This document shows, one piece after another, positions 37,857 to 45,108 of a stretch of 64,000 bases of DNA. The translations under genes were made by a program, and so were the position numbers. Numbering within the stretch: the first letter of the stretch is position 1; each line of letters begins with the position of its first letter. The DNA is from Ureibacillus galli. GTDB lineage: Bacteria > Bacillota > Bacilli > Bacillales_A > Planococcaceae. The DNA is taken from positions 124,001 to 188,000 of the forward strand of contig NZ_JACSQA010000001.1 of assembly GCF_014836845.1 (NCBI RefSeq), written 5' to 3'. The notes below the pieces were generated by a model. The model saw only the letters and a program-made list of their open reading frames with translations. It had not been told where the DNA came from and ran no database searches.

Positions 37857-37940
37857 TTAAGATTTAATGGTTCTCTTTAGTACATAAGTACCAACTCCGA
37901 CATAAATAACGATTGTTATTCCAACAAATAAATAAATCAC
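37857..37940 (-). CDS. 27-residue hydrophobic membrane peptide behind a Fur box
   Basis: A short frame starting at GTG 37940 with a strong GGAGG nine bases upstream. It encodes 27 residues: one hydrophobic span (LFVGITIVIYVGVGTYVL) followed by a basic end (KRTIKS), a typical single-pass membrane micropeptide with its basic end inside. A near-perfect Fur site lies just upstream, so it is probably made under iron limitation. I do not recognise the sequence. B. subtilis makes small Fur-regulated proteins (FbpA, FbpB, FbpC), but homology is not claimed. Confidence 0.6.
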   Translation of the reverse strand: MIYLFVGITIVIYVGVGTYVLKRTIKS

Positions 37941-37947
37941 TCTTTCA

Positions 37948-37955
37948 CACCTCCA
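37948..37955 (-). promoter_or_regulatory. Ribosome binding site of the 27-residue peptide
   Basis: TGGAGGTG on the minus strand, nine bases before the GTG start. This is what makes the very short frame credible. Confidence 0.6.
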
Positions 37956-37959
37956 ATAA

Positions 37960-37974
37960 TGAGAATCATTTTCA
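37960..37974 (-). promoter_or_regulatory. Fur box
   Basis: TGAAAATGATTCTCA on the minus strand matches the 15-base Fur core TGATAATNATTATCA at all but two positions. It lies 20 bases before the micropeptide start and 143 bases before divergent cheX. Confidence 0.7.
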
Positions 37975-38117
37975 TTAATTATAATAAAAATTTTGTAAAA
38001 ACGTCAAGTTCATATTACTTCCGACTCAAAAGTAATGAAAATTATAATAAATTTCATATACTATTATACTAGAACAATGGTAAGATAGGGAAAAGTAGAA
38101 AAAAAGGGTGGACTTAA

Positions 38118-38573
38118 TTGAATAATTCAAAACATATACAAACCATTTTAAATGGATCCATTTATTCATTAAAAACGATTCTTCCGATGGAAATGAATAT
38201 ACATTCCCCTTCTGTACTAAATGAACCATACATTCAAGAAGAAATGGGCGTTTTAATTGGTCTGATTGGAGACATAAAAGGACGAGTTGTGATTAATAGC
38301 AGTTCATCCACTATCAGCGCTATTGGTACGAAAATGTTTGGGATTCCGATTGAAGGAGAAATGCTAGAGTCTTTTACTGGAGAATTTGGAAATATGTTTG
38401 CAGGAAATCTTTGTACCCATGTTGGCCAACAATCGTTAAACATCGATATTACGCCACCAACGGTCATGGTCGGTACAACAAAGCTATGTGGTTTTGAAAA
38501 AGCATTTAAACTACCTGCAACGTTAGATAGTGTCGGATCCCTTACGATTCTATTTACCATTGATGAAGAGTAA
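38118..38573 (+). CDS. CheX-like chemotaxis phosphatase
   Basis: A 151-residue protein of the CheX/CheC-like fold. The catalytic ExxN region is MLESFTGEFGNMFAGNLC near residue 95. MGVLIGLIGDIKGRVVINSSSSTISAIGTKMFG is the conserved N-terminal strand-helix unit. CheX dephosphorylates CheY-P. It starts at TTG with GGGTGG upstream. It stands alone, with no other chemotaxis or flagellar gene in the window. Confidence 0.87.
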   Translation: MNNSKHIQTILNGSIYSLKTILPMEMNIHSPSVLNEPYIQEEMGVLIGLIGDIKGRVVINSSSSTISAIGTKMFGIPIEGEMLESFTGEFGNMFAGNLCTHVGQQSLNIDITPPTVMVGTTKLCGFEKAFKLPATLDSVGSLTILFTIDEE

Positions 38574-38611
38574 ATGGAGTTTTATTCGATTTCCGATCTA
38601 TTTAAAACATC

Positions 38612-38661
38612 AAAAAGGATGATTTATAAGAAATAATTTATTAGAAGTCATCCTTTTTTAT
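38612..38661 (+). terminator. Terminator of the CheX-like gene
   Basis: AAAAAGGATGA and TCATCCTTTTTT arms with inner AT pairing, 38 bases after the stop. Confidence 0.8.
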
Positions 38662-38850
38662 CTTCTCACCCACACGGTACACTATAAAAACATTCGTAAT
38701 AAGTCATATGATTGAATGGATGGAAAAATACATCAGAACTTTACCCATATTGATTAATATTTTTACACAAGAATATTCTCAAAAAAAGTACGTCATAATG
38801 AAACTTTCCATTTTTATAAACGTACAAATGAATAAGGTGGGTGATATTAG

Positions 38851-39288
38851 ATGGAATTTCGTTCAAAAATAGACAAATTCTTTATTGTTTTTATATCCAT
38901 CACGTTATTCATAATAATGGCTGTTTTTTTAATTCCTCTCATTTTCGATAGTGAAAAAACGATTATTGATGTGCTCATTGTACTCACTTTATGTATCTTC
39001 AGCATCGCCTTTATTTTATGGACGTCCTTTTCAATTAAATACATATTTGACACAAATACTTTACTTGTAAAAGGCGGTCTTTTTAAAACTCGAATTCCGT
39101 ATGATGACATTACAAAAATAACTGAGACAACCGAAATCTTTACAGGTTATCGAGTGCTGGCATCAAAGGATGGACTTGAAATTTTTTATAAAAAAGGAAT
39201 TTTAGGGAGTGTTAAAATTTCTCCTCTTGAGAAGGAACGTTTTCTTACTGAATTAAAAAAACGATGCCCAAACATAATAGAAAATTAA
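38851..39288 (+). CDS. Membrane-anchored PH-domain protein (YyaB-like)
   Basis: A 145-residue protein with two N-terminal membrane segments (FFIVFISITLFIIMAVFLIP and VLIVLTLCIFSIAFILW). A C-terminal bacterial PH domain of the DUF1200/YyaB kind follows: YIFDTNTLLVKGGLFKTRIPYDDITKITETTE, then KDGLEIFYKKG and ISPLEKERFLTELKKRCPN. GGTGGGTGAT precedes the ATG. The role of this family is unknown; the domain faces the cytosol if both segments cross. Confidence 0.85.
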   Translation: MEFRSKIDKFFIVFISITLFIIMAVFLIPLIFDSEKTIIDVLIVLTLCIFSIAFILWTSFSIKYIFDTNTLLVKGGLFKTRIPYDDITKITETTEIFTGYRVLASKDGLEIFYKKGILGSVKISPLEKERFLTELKKRCPNIIEN

Positions 39289-39300
39289 ACCGTGTAAATC

Positions 39301-39341
39301 AAAAAAGCAAAAGTCCCAAAAAGGAACTTTTGCTTTTTTCG
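39301..39341. terminator. Bidirectional terminator
   Basis: AAAAAAGCAAAAGT.CC pairs with GG.ACTTTTGCTTTTTT around an A loop, between converging genes. Confidence 0.88.
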
Positions 39342-39342
39342 A

Positions 39343-41244
39343 TTATATAGGCGTTACAGGTAAAATGTTCATGAATTCTGAACGATATTTACTTTCCTCT
39401 TCGTTTAATAATAGATGAATATCACCATAATCATTCGATGTACGAATCAGTCTTCCAATCCCTTGTTGAAGTCTTAATTGCATAAATGGCAATTCCACCT
39501 CTTCAAAAGGATTTTCGGCAAAAGCACGTTTTGCATCAAACAATGGATCGTGCGGTGGGAAAGGTAAATCATATATAATAACGCGGGTTAAAGCTTCTTC
39601 TGGCAAATCTAAGCCTTCCCATAAGTGATAAGAACATAACGTTTTCACTGTACCCTCTTGGAAATCACGAATAATTGCCGATAATTCCCGATCCCCTTCA
39701 AAGGCAATCGTTAATTTTGACATCATGGATAATTTAGACTTAAAGGTTAACATAGATTGTTTGGATTTAAATAAAATTAATGTCTTTTGGCCATCTTGTA
39801 ATAATTTTTCTACTTTCGATACCTTTTCCCCTTGCTTTAGGTCATGTAAATAAACTTTCATTACCTCTTCATAGTCAAATGGTGATGGAACACTAAAGGA
39901 TTGATATTTTTTAATCCCTAGACTGTAAGCGATATAAGAGAAATCTTTATTTACAGATAAAGTAGCTGAAGAGAAAACAATCGGAATTTTTTTTGAGAAC
40001 AATTTCTCTTCAAGGACATCCGTTATTAATCGAGGCATGATGACCAATGTTTCTTCCCCATCCGTTTCCTCTAACCAATCTACCGCATCTCCTTGGGCAA
40101 TGAAAATACGAATTGCCGCTTCATACTGCTCCAAGAATTCTTCAGCCATATTTAATTCGTATTCTGGAATCATATATAATTCAGATTCGAACACAAACTC
40201 TTCTAACAATTTCTCAACATCCATGATTAATTGTTTACCGATTTGAAGTAATCGTTCCGATTTACGAATCGATTTTCGATCCTCCTCTGATGGAACAACA
40301 TCATCACGTAATTGATCAAAAAATAATTCATGATCATCTTGCAGTTTTTCCATTGCATATAAAGTCTTTTCACGAACGCCATCTACCATAAGACGTTCCA
40401 ATAAATTCACAATCGTATAACTTTGTACTTTAACCGTCATCGCATTTTGGGCAGCATATTCTAATAAATGTCCTTCGTCTAATACAATCATAGATACTTC
40501 CGGCAACAACGGTAATTGTCCTTCCCGTTCCCGTGACTCTTTCGTCGCTAAATGCTCCATTAAGAAATCTTGTGAACAAATAATTAAATCACTTGACTCA
40601 CGATAATGGGCACGGTGTAAAGTTTGACCGCACCGGTTTCTCATATCACAAACTGAACATTGCATGATTGCATTATAATTGACCTTTTGCCAATCTTCAT
40701 CACTGACAGATGGATAATCGCTTCTCGCCCCAAAAGGACTAACTGTTAACATGGAACCTTGAGCATAAACACCGTCCGGTATAGACATAGCAATGTCATC
40801 AATCCATTCCTCTGTCACTACTTTTTCAGTTTCTTCAAATCTTTTTAAACATAAATATTGATTACGAGATTTTGCTAAACGAACGTCTATCGTTAAACCA
40901 AGGTGTTCTGTTAGTTTATAAATATCCCCACCCTCTTTAACGAGCTGGTCAATTAACGTCTCATCCGCGCAAGCTATTAATGCTGGACGACCTGTATATC
41001 TAGCATAAGAAATTGCTGGTAACAGATAAGCAATCGTTTTACCTGTACCAACACCCGCTTCTGCGAATAGTACATTTTTTTCTTTTAGTGCCTGTTCAAT
41101 TTGGTATGCCATAAAAATTTGCTCATCACGGCATTCGAATCCTTTTTCTGGTAACTCATCATATAATACATCTCCCATCCAATCACCAAGGGAGTCGAAA
41201 AAGGAACGATCTTTCGATAATTCAAACGGTAAAGACTGTCTCAT
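39343..41244 (-). CDS. ypvA: DinG/XPD-like Fe-S helicase YpvA
   Basis: A 633-residue superfamily 2 helicase of the DinG/XPD type without an exonuclease domain. Walker A is AEAGVGTGKTIAYLLP and the DEAH-equivalent is IVLDEGHLLEYAAQ. Between them lies a Cys group (QYLCLKRFEE, MQCSVCDMRNRCGQTL) fitting the Fe-S cluster of XPD-family enzymes. Late motifs LIIFKSKQSM and RLQQGIGRLIRTSNDYG complete the core. It corresponds to B. subtilis YpvA. A role in resolving DNA structures is inferred. Its terminator is shared with the PH-domain gene. Confidence 0.9.
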   Translation of the reverse strand: MRQSLPFELSKDRSFFDSLGDWMGDVLYDELPEKGFECRDEQIFMAYQIEQALKEKNVLFAEAGVGTGKTIAYLLPAISYARYTGRPALIACADETLIDQLVKEGGDIYKLTEHLGLTIDVRLAKSRNQYLCLKRFEETEKVVTEEWIDDIAMSIPDGVYAQGSMLTVSPFGARSDYPSVSDEDWQKVNYNAIMQCSVCDMRNRCGQTLHRAHYRESSDLIICSQDFLMEHLATKESREREGQLPLLPEVSMIVLDEGHLLEYAAQNAMTVKVQSYTIVNLLERLMVDGVREKTLYAMEKLQDDHELFFDQLRDDVVPSEEDRKSIRKSERLLQIGKQLIMDVEKLLEEFVFESELYMIPEYELNMAEEFLEQYEAAIRIFIAQGDAVDWLEETDGEETLVIMPRLITDVLEEKLFSKKIPIVFSSATLSVNKDFSYIAYSLGIKKYQSFSVPSPFDYEEVMKVYLHDLKQGEKVSKVEKLLQDGQKTLILFKSKQSMLTFKSKLSMMSKLTIAFEGDRELSAIIRDFQEGTVKTLCSYHLWEGLDLPEEALTRVIIYDLPFPPHDPLFDAKRAFAENPFEEVELPFMQLRLQQGIGRLIRTSNDYGDIHLLLNEEESKYRSEFMNILPVTPI

Positions 41245-41336
41245 TCTTTAATCTCCTTCATACTCATGTCTATTATAATAGACATTGAAACGGAAGGAGT
41301 ATTCCTCCTTCCGTTAAATTTCCAATTTAATTTACT

Positions 41337-42479
41337 TTAATTATTATCACGTTTTGATTTTTGACCCCAATATTGATATAAATCTGTACGAATAAATCCA
41401 TTGAATAATTTACGTTTCTTTGTTGCCTTTTTACCATAAAGCTCTTCAAAATTTTCCATTGAAGAAAGCATATATACGGACCACGTCGGATAGTTATTCA
41501 TTAATTGTCCTATTGTACGAATGACATTTTCGATTTCTTCCTTCTCTCCAATACGTTCTCCATAAGGAGGGTTTGAAATGATCACACCATCCATTGATTT
41601 CGTCGTAAAATCTGTCGCTTGCATTTGTTTAAATACAATTAAATCACCGAAACCAGCTTCTAACGCATTACTTTGAGCAATTGTTACCATTCGATGATCG
41701 ATATCAGACCCTATAATTTCAAGAGGTTGGTCATATTTTGCTAAATCATCCGCTTCATTTCGCGCGTCTTCCCATATTTTTTCCTTCATCCAATTCCATT
41801 GTTCTGAAATAAACTCACGATTATAACCCGGTGCAATGTTTTGTCCTATCATCGCTGCTTCCAAAGGAATTGTACCCGAACCACAAAACAAATCAACAAA
41901 AGGTCTACTTGGACTCCATCTTGAAATTTTCACAAGGGCAGCAGCTAATGTTTCTTTTAATGGCGCCTCCCCTTGGGTTTGTCTATAACCCCGTTTATGT
42001 AGACCAGCTCCAGATGTATCAATCGTTAAAGTGGCTACATCTTTCAAAATCGAAATTTCAATTTTAAATGTTGCCCCTGACTCATCTAAAAAGCCCAATC
42101 GTTTATAATGAAACTTCATTCGTTCCACAATTGCTTTTTTCACGATGGATTGGCAATCTGGAACGCTAAATAATTTGGATTTAACCGATTTACCCGATAC
42201 AGGGAATGCCGCATCGACAGGTAAAAATTTCTCCCATTCAATCGCTTTTGTATTCTCAAATAATTGATCGAATGTGTGGGCCGGAAATTCTGCTACAACG
42301 ATTTTTACACGGTCAGCTACACGTAACCAAAGATTGCATCGCGCAATTGCTGTTTCATCACCTTCAAAATAAACCTTCCCATTGTCCACGCGGGTTTCAT
42401 ACCCTAAATCTTGAACTTCTTGGGCAACAATTGATTCAAGTCCCATTGCTGCTGTCGCTACTAATTGAAATTTTGTCAT
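41337..42479 (-). CDS. ypsC: 23S rRNA N2-guanine methyltransferase-like protein YpsC
   Basis: A 380-residue RlmL/YpsC-type RNA methyltransferase. Residues 1-160 are the ferredoxin-like plus THUMP RNA-binding region. The catalytic domain has VDLFCGSGTIPLEAAMIG for S-adenosylmethionine and the N2-guanine motif SNPPYGERIG near residue 307. In Bacillales it sits next to rnpB and gpsB, as here. Monocistronic, 90 bases upstream of ypvA. Confidence 0.92.
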   Translation of the reverse strand: MTKFQLVATAAMGLESIVAQEVQDLGYETRVDNGKVYFEGDETAIARCNLWLRVADRVKIVVAEFPAHTFDQLFENTKAIEWEKFLPVDAAFPVSGKSVKSKLFSVPDCQSIVKKAIVERMKFHYKRLGFLDESGATFKIEISILKDVATLTIDTSGAGLHKRGYRQTQGEAPLKETLAAALVKISRWSPSRPFVDLFCGSGTIPLEAAMIGQNIAPGYNREFISEQWNWMKEKIWEDARNEADDLAKYDQPLEIIGSDIDHRMVTIAQSNALEAGFGDLIVFKQMQATDFTTKSMDGVIISNPPYGERIGEKEEIENVIRTIGQLMNNYPTWSVYMLSSMENFEELYGKKATKKRKLFNGFIRTDLYQYWGQKSKRDNN

Positions 42480-42689
42480 TATACAATATCTCCTTGGTGT
42501 ACAAATTACAGTTGTGAATAAACTAATTCAACTTTATTTATATTACAACCCCATCTTAAGAATACAACGTTATTCCTATACTAGGGAATTCGTTCTTTTA
42601 ACAGTTCATTAAAATTAGGGAATACCATTTTATGTATTTAAACGATACCATTAGCATATTACCCTAATTTTAACTCTCCCATACACTAA
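42480..42689. other. Intergenic region between ypsC and the rnpB terminator
   Basis: About 210 AT-rich bases upstream of ypsC and presumably its promoter region. No ORF or structured element recognised. Confidence 0.4.
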
Positions 42690-42720
42690 AAGAAAAGCTC
42701 TCCAATAGGATGGAGAGCCT
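42690..42720 (-). terminator. Terminator downstream of rnpB
   Basis: GCTCTCCA/TGGAGAGC stem, followed on the minus strand by TTTTCTTTT. It lies about 120 bases beyond the mature rnpB 3' end. Confidence 0.7.
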
Positions 42721-42753
42721 CTTATATGAGTAAAATCTCTAAATTACATAATG

Positions 42754-42800
42754 AATACTTGTTCAAATCATCCATTACCAAATGATTTTGAACAAGTATT
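42754..42800. repeat. Long inverted repeat downstream of rnpB
   Basis: AATACTTGTTCAAATCAT and its complement (with a single-base bulge) flank a ten-base spacer. It would form an 18-base-pair hairpin in the rnpB 3' trailer, but no T run follows it. Confidence 0.75.
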
Positions 42801-42835
42801 ACAGTGAATTTCATTTTAACATTTAGTTTAAATTA

Positions 42836-43240
42836 TCAATATCATAGAAATTCATAAGCCATGTTTTGTTCCCGGGTACTCAAGCAGCCGAAGCCTCGTA
42901 CGAATCGGGTAGTAATCATCTATCTACGAAAGAATGTCTTTCGTCCCTCCATCTGTTCATTTCCTTCAGGAGAGTGCCCCTACCATAATTTGGGTTTCTC
43001 ACTCGTGGGGTTTACCTCGTTCCACCTTTATTGTTTCCAATAAAGCTACGTCACTGTGGCACTTTCAGGAAGTGTCAACCATATCATAAAGACTTAGGTT
43101 TTCCTTCCGCCGTCAAGCTAAAGCTTGCCTTACCTTATTTTTTCAGTAAGCACGAACACTACGGCCATCTCAGAACCGTGTGAGCATGGACTTTCCTCTA
43201 CAATCTAAAATTGCAGCGATTACTCGAATTTGACTATGAT
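42836..43240 (-). ncRNA. rnpB: RNase P RNA, Bacillus (class B) type
   Basis: About 405 bases read on the minus strand. Near-invariant elements are in order: GAGTAATCGCTGC, GAGGAAAGTCCATGCTC, GAGATGGCCGTAGTG, GACGGC.GGAAG, GAAAGTGCCACAGTGACG, GGTAAACCCC.CGAG, GAGAAACCCAAAT.TGGTAGG, GTAGATAGATGATTAC and ACAAAACATGGCTTA. The ends pair to form P1 (TATCATAG..AAATTC with GAATTT.TATGAT), which sets the boundaries to within a few bases. It is the catalytic subunit that matures tRNA 5' ends. Position between gpsB and ypsC is the B. subtilis order. Confidence 0.96.
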
Positions 43241-43246
43241 AAAAGT

Positions 43247-43275
43247 ATTATACTAAAAAATTATCACAAAAGCAA
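43247..43275 (-). promoter_or_regulatory. Promoter of rnpB
   Basis: On the minus strand TTGCTT (43275-43270), 17-base spacer and perfect TATAAT (43252-43247), ending seven bases before the predicted RNA 5' end. Confidence 0.8.
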
Positions 43276-43289
43276 GATGTTTGGTAAAA

Positions 43290-43595
43290 TTATTCGTACA
43301 ACTTACTTCCAAACACATGCTTTTCTAAATTCGAAAGTCGTTTTAAAATATCAAAATTCGTATTGCCTACTGGTTGTTGAACTTGTGGACGGCGAGCTGC
43401 ACTGTTCTCAAGTTCTTCTTTTAAACGTTTATTTTCGGCACGCAATTCTTCTAATTCTTCTACAACTTTTTCAAATACGTCGTAATCTTCCATAATTTGA
43501 TCTAAAAATTGATCTACTTGGTCAATACTATAACCTTTCATCACCTTTTTAAATTCTTTTTCTAATATTATTTTTGAATTTAGTTTAATTTCCAT
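43290..43595 (-). CDS. gpsB: Cell-division regulator GpsB
   Basis: A 101-residue DivIVA/GpsB-family protein. The N-terminal lipid/PBP-binding domain reads [28 protein letters not shown], followed by a coiled coil ([17 protein letters not shown]). A short C-terminal helix ends in [13 protein letters not shown]. GpsB shuttles PBP1 between side wall and septum; its partner ponA is also in this window. AAGGGCGATG lies before the ATG. rnpB is immediately downstream on the same strand with its own promoter. Confidence 0.95.
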   Translation of the reverse strand: MEIKLNSKIILEKEFKKVMKGYSIDQVDQFLDQIMEDYDVFEKVVEELEELRAENKRLKEELENSAARRPQVQQPVGNTNFDILKRLSNLEKHVFGSKLYE

Positions 43596-43761
43596 TCACA
43601 TCGCCCTTCCATCCGATACGGTCATATTTCAATTATATCATATGAAAATAATAAAAGGGATTTAAAGAAACTGTTTTAACAAAATTACAAGTAATTTTTA
43701 AATCGTATACTTAAGATAAAAATGTCAAATTATGCGCTTACCCGGGAAATTATTTTTAAAA

Positions 43762-43792
43762 TATTCAGGAAATTATCGCGCATCCTGAAAAA
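43762..43792 (-). terminator. Possible terminator downstream of mrfB
   Basis: TTCAGGA/TCCTGAA stem with a GC-containing loop, followed on the minus strand by TATTTTAAAAA. The T run is interrupted, so the call is moderate. Confidence 0.45.
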
Positions 43793-43851
43793 TAATAGCT
43801 TGTACATCGAGTATGTGACACTGCCTTAAGACATTTTAAACAATCGGATAT

Positions 43852-45108
43852 TCATTTTTTTAGTTTCTTTTCAATCCTTTGCAATCTATTTGTCCAATTG
43901 ATGACATACTTCTGTTGTTGATCTTTCTTTAAAAAAGTTTGGCTCTCAATAAGTTGCAATCCTTCATTTGTATAATGTAATGCCCGTTCATATTCTTTTA
44001 ATCGATGTTCACATAAGATGGCGAGTTGCTCTAATACCTTAAGCTTTTCTTTATTATTCACAAATGAAAGGGCATTTTGAAAAGAAGCAATTGCCTCTTC
44101 AACCATTCCATTTCGTTTTTGCTGGAAAGCTAAGTAATAGTGGGCAAGACCAGCCTCTTCTGTCTCATAATTCGTCGTAACGGTCGTTAATACTTGTTCA
44201 CTTTGAAGCGGTTGTTTTAAATCCCCATACCATTTCCCTATATTTGTATAGGTTGTTGCAGATTCTTCCCACTTCCTATCAAGTAACAAGTTTGTTGAAT
44301 GAATATAAAGTGTCACTAAGGACAACAAATCCCATTCATTGTGATAAAGTACTTTCATTAAAGCAGAAGCATTTCCACTCTTCACAGCATCTGTATAAAT
44401 AATCGGAGCTAAAAACCCTGGAATATCACCATTTCGCCTAAAACCGAGTTTTTCCTCCTCGACTTTTGTTAATTTCATTCTTTCCAAATTATTTTTCCAT
44501 ATTCGCTTTGAACTGTGTAGTAAATCAATTTGTCGAGGATTTCGTAATTTGGGTAATACGTTTTGATTCAATGTCCATCTTGTTTCCAATTGGGGCCAAT
44601 CAAAACTTTTCCCATTATAAGAAACCACGGTTTTCGGTTGCTGCCAAAATTTAGATTCAAACAAAAACGCTGCTTCATTTGCAGGGTCTGCTAATACATA
44701 TTGGGTAAGGACAAATTGATCCTCATCAGCGCTTAATATCCCTAATAGAAAAATATTTGTCCCTACACCTTTTAAACCAGTCGTTTCGGTATCAAAAAAA
44801 ATGATGGGTTCATCTATTTTGATGGCGTAGGGGTGTTCAACATTAGCTTGCTGCCATTTTTCAAGGGCATCGTAAAATAATCCTAATTGATAAAAACCGT
44901 GTTGAAACGTAAGGGGATACGTAACTTCCCTTTTAAATAGAACACCAAAATCATTTTCTACTAACGTTAGACCAGCATTTTGCCATTCATTAATATACGA
45001 TGGTTTCTCCGGTTTTTGAAAAGTAGGTTTCTCTTTAGGTTGCTCTTTCTTTTTCCCAAGCATTTGCTTTAACTGCATCATTTTATTTTCGTATGACATG
45101 GGGCTCAT
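43852..45108 (-). CDS. mrfB: Mitomycin repair exonuclease MrfB (YprB)
   Basis: A 418-residue protein with a DEDDh-type exonuclease domain (IIFFDTETTGLKGVGTN, VVSYNGKSFDWPQLETRW, NEWDLLSLVTLY) at residues 95-270, and TPR-like helical repeats after residue 290 (ETEEAGLAHYYLAFQQKRNGMVEEA). In B. subtilis MrfA and MrfB act together in excision of mitomycin C adducts independently of UvrABC. Its ATG overlaps the mrfA stop (ATGA), so the pair is co-translated. Confidence 0.92.
   Translation of the reverse strand: MSPMSYENKMMQLKQMLGKKKEQPKEKPTFQKPEKPSYINEWQNAGLTLVENDFGVLFKREVTYPLTFQHGFYQLGLFYDALEKWQQANVEHPYAIKIDEPIIFFDTETTGLKGVGTNIFLLGILSADEDQFVLTQYVLADPANEAAFLFESKFWQQPKTVVSYNGKSFDWPQLETRWTLNQNVLPKLRNPRQIDLLHSSKRIWKNNLERMKLTKVEEEKLGFRRNGDIPGFLAPIIYTDAVKSGNASALMKVLYHNEWDLLSLVTLYIHSTNLLLDRKWEESATTYTNIGKWYGDLKQPLQSEQVLTTVTTNYETEEAGLAHYYLAFQQKRNGMVEEAIASFQNALSFVNNKEKLKVLEQLAILCEHRLKEYERALHYTNEGLQLIESQTFLKKDQQQKYVINWTNRLQRIEKKLKK

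Noticed and set aside
42854-43240. Short ORFs inside the rnpB region
   Set aside because: The sequence matches conserved RNase P RNA elements in order, so the frames are incidental.
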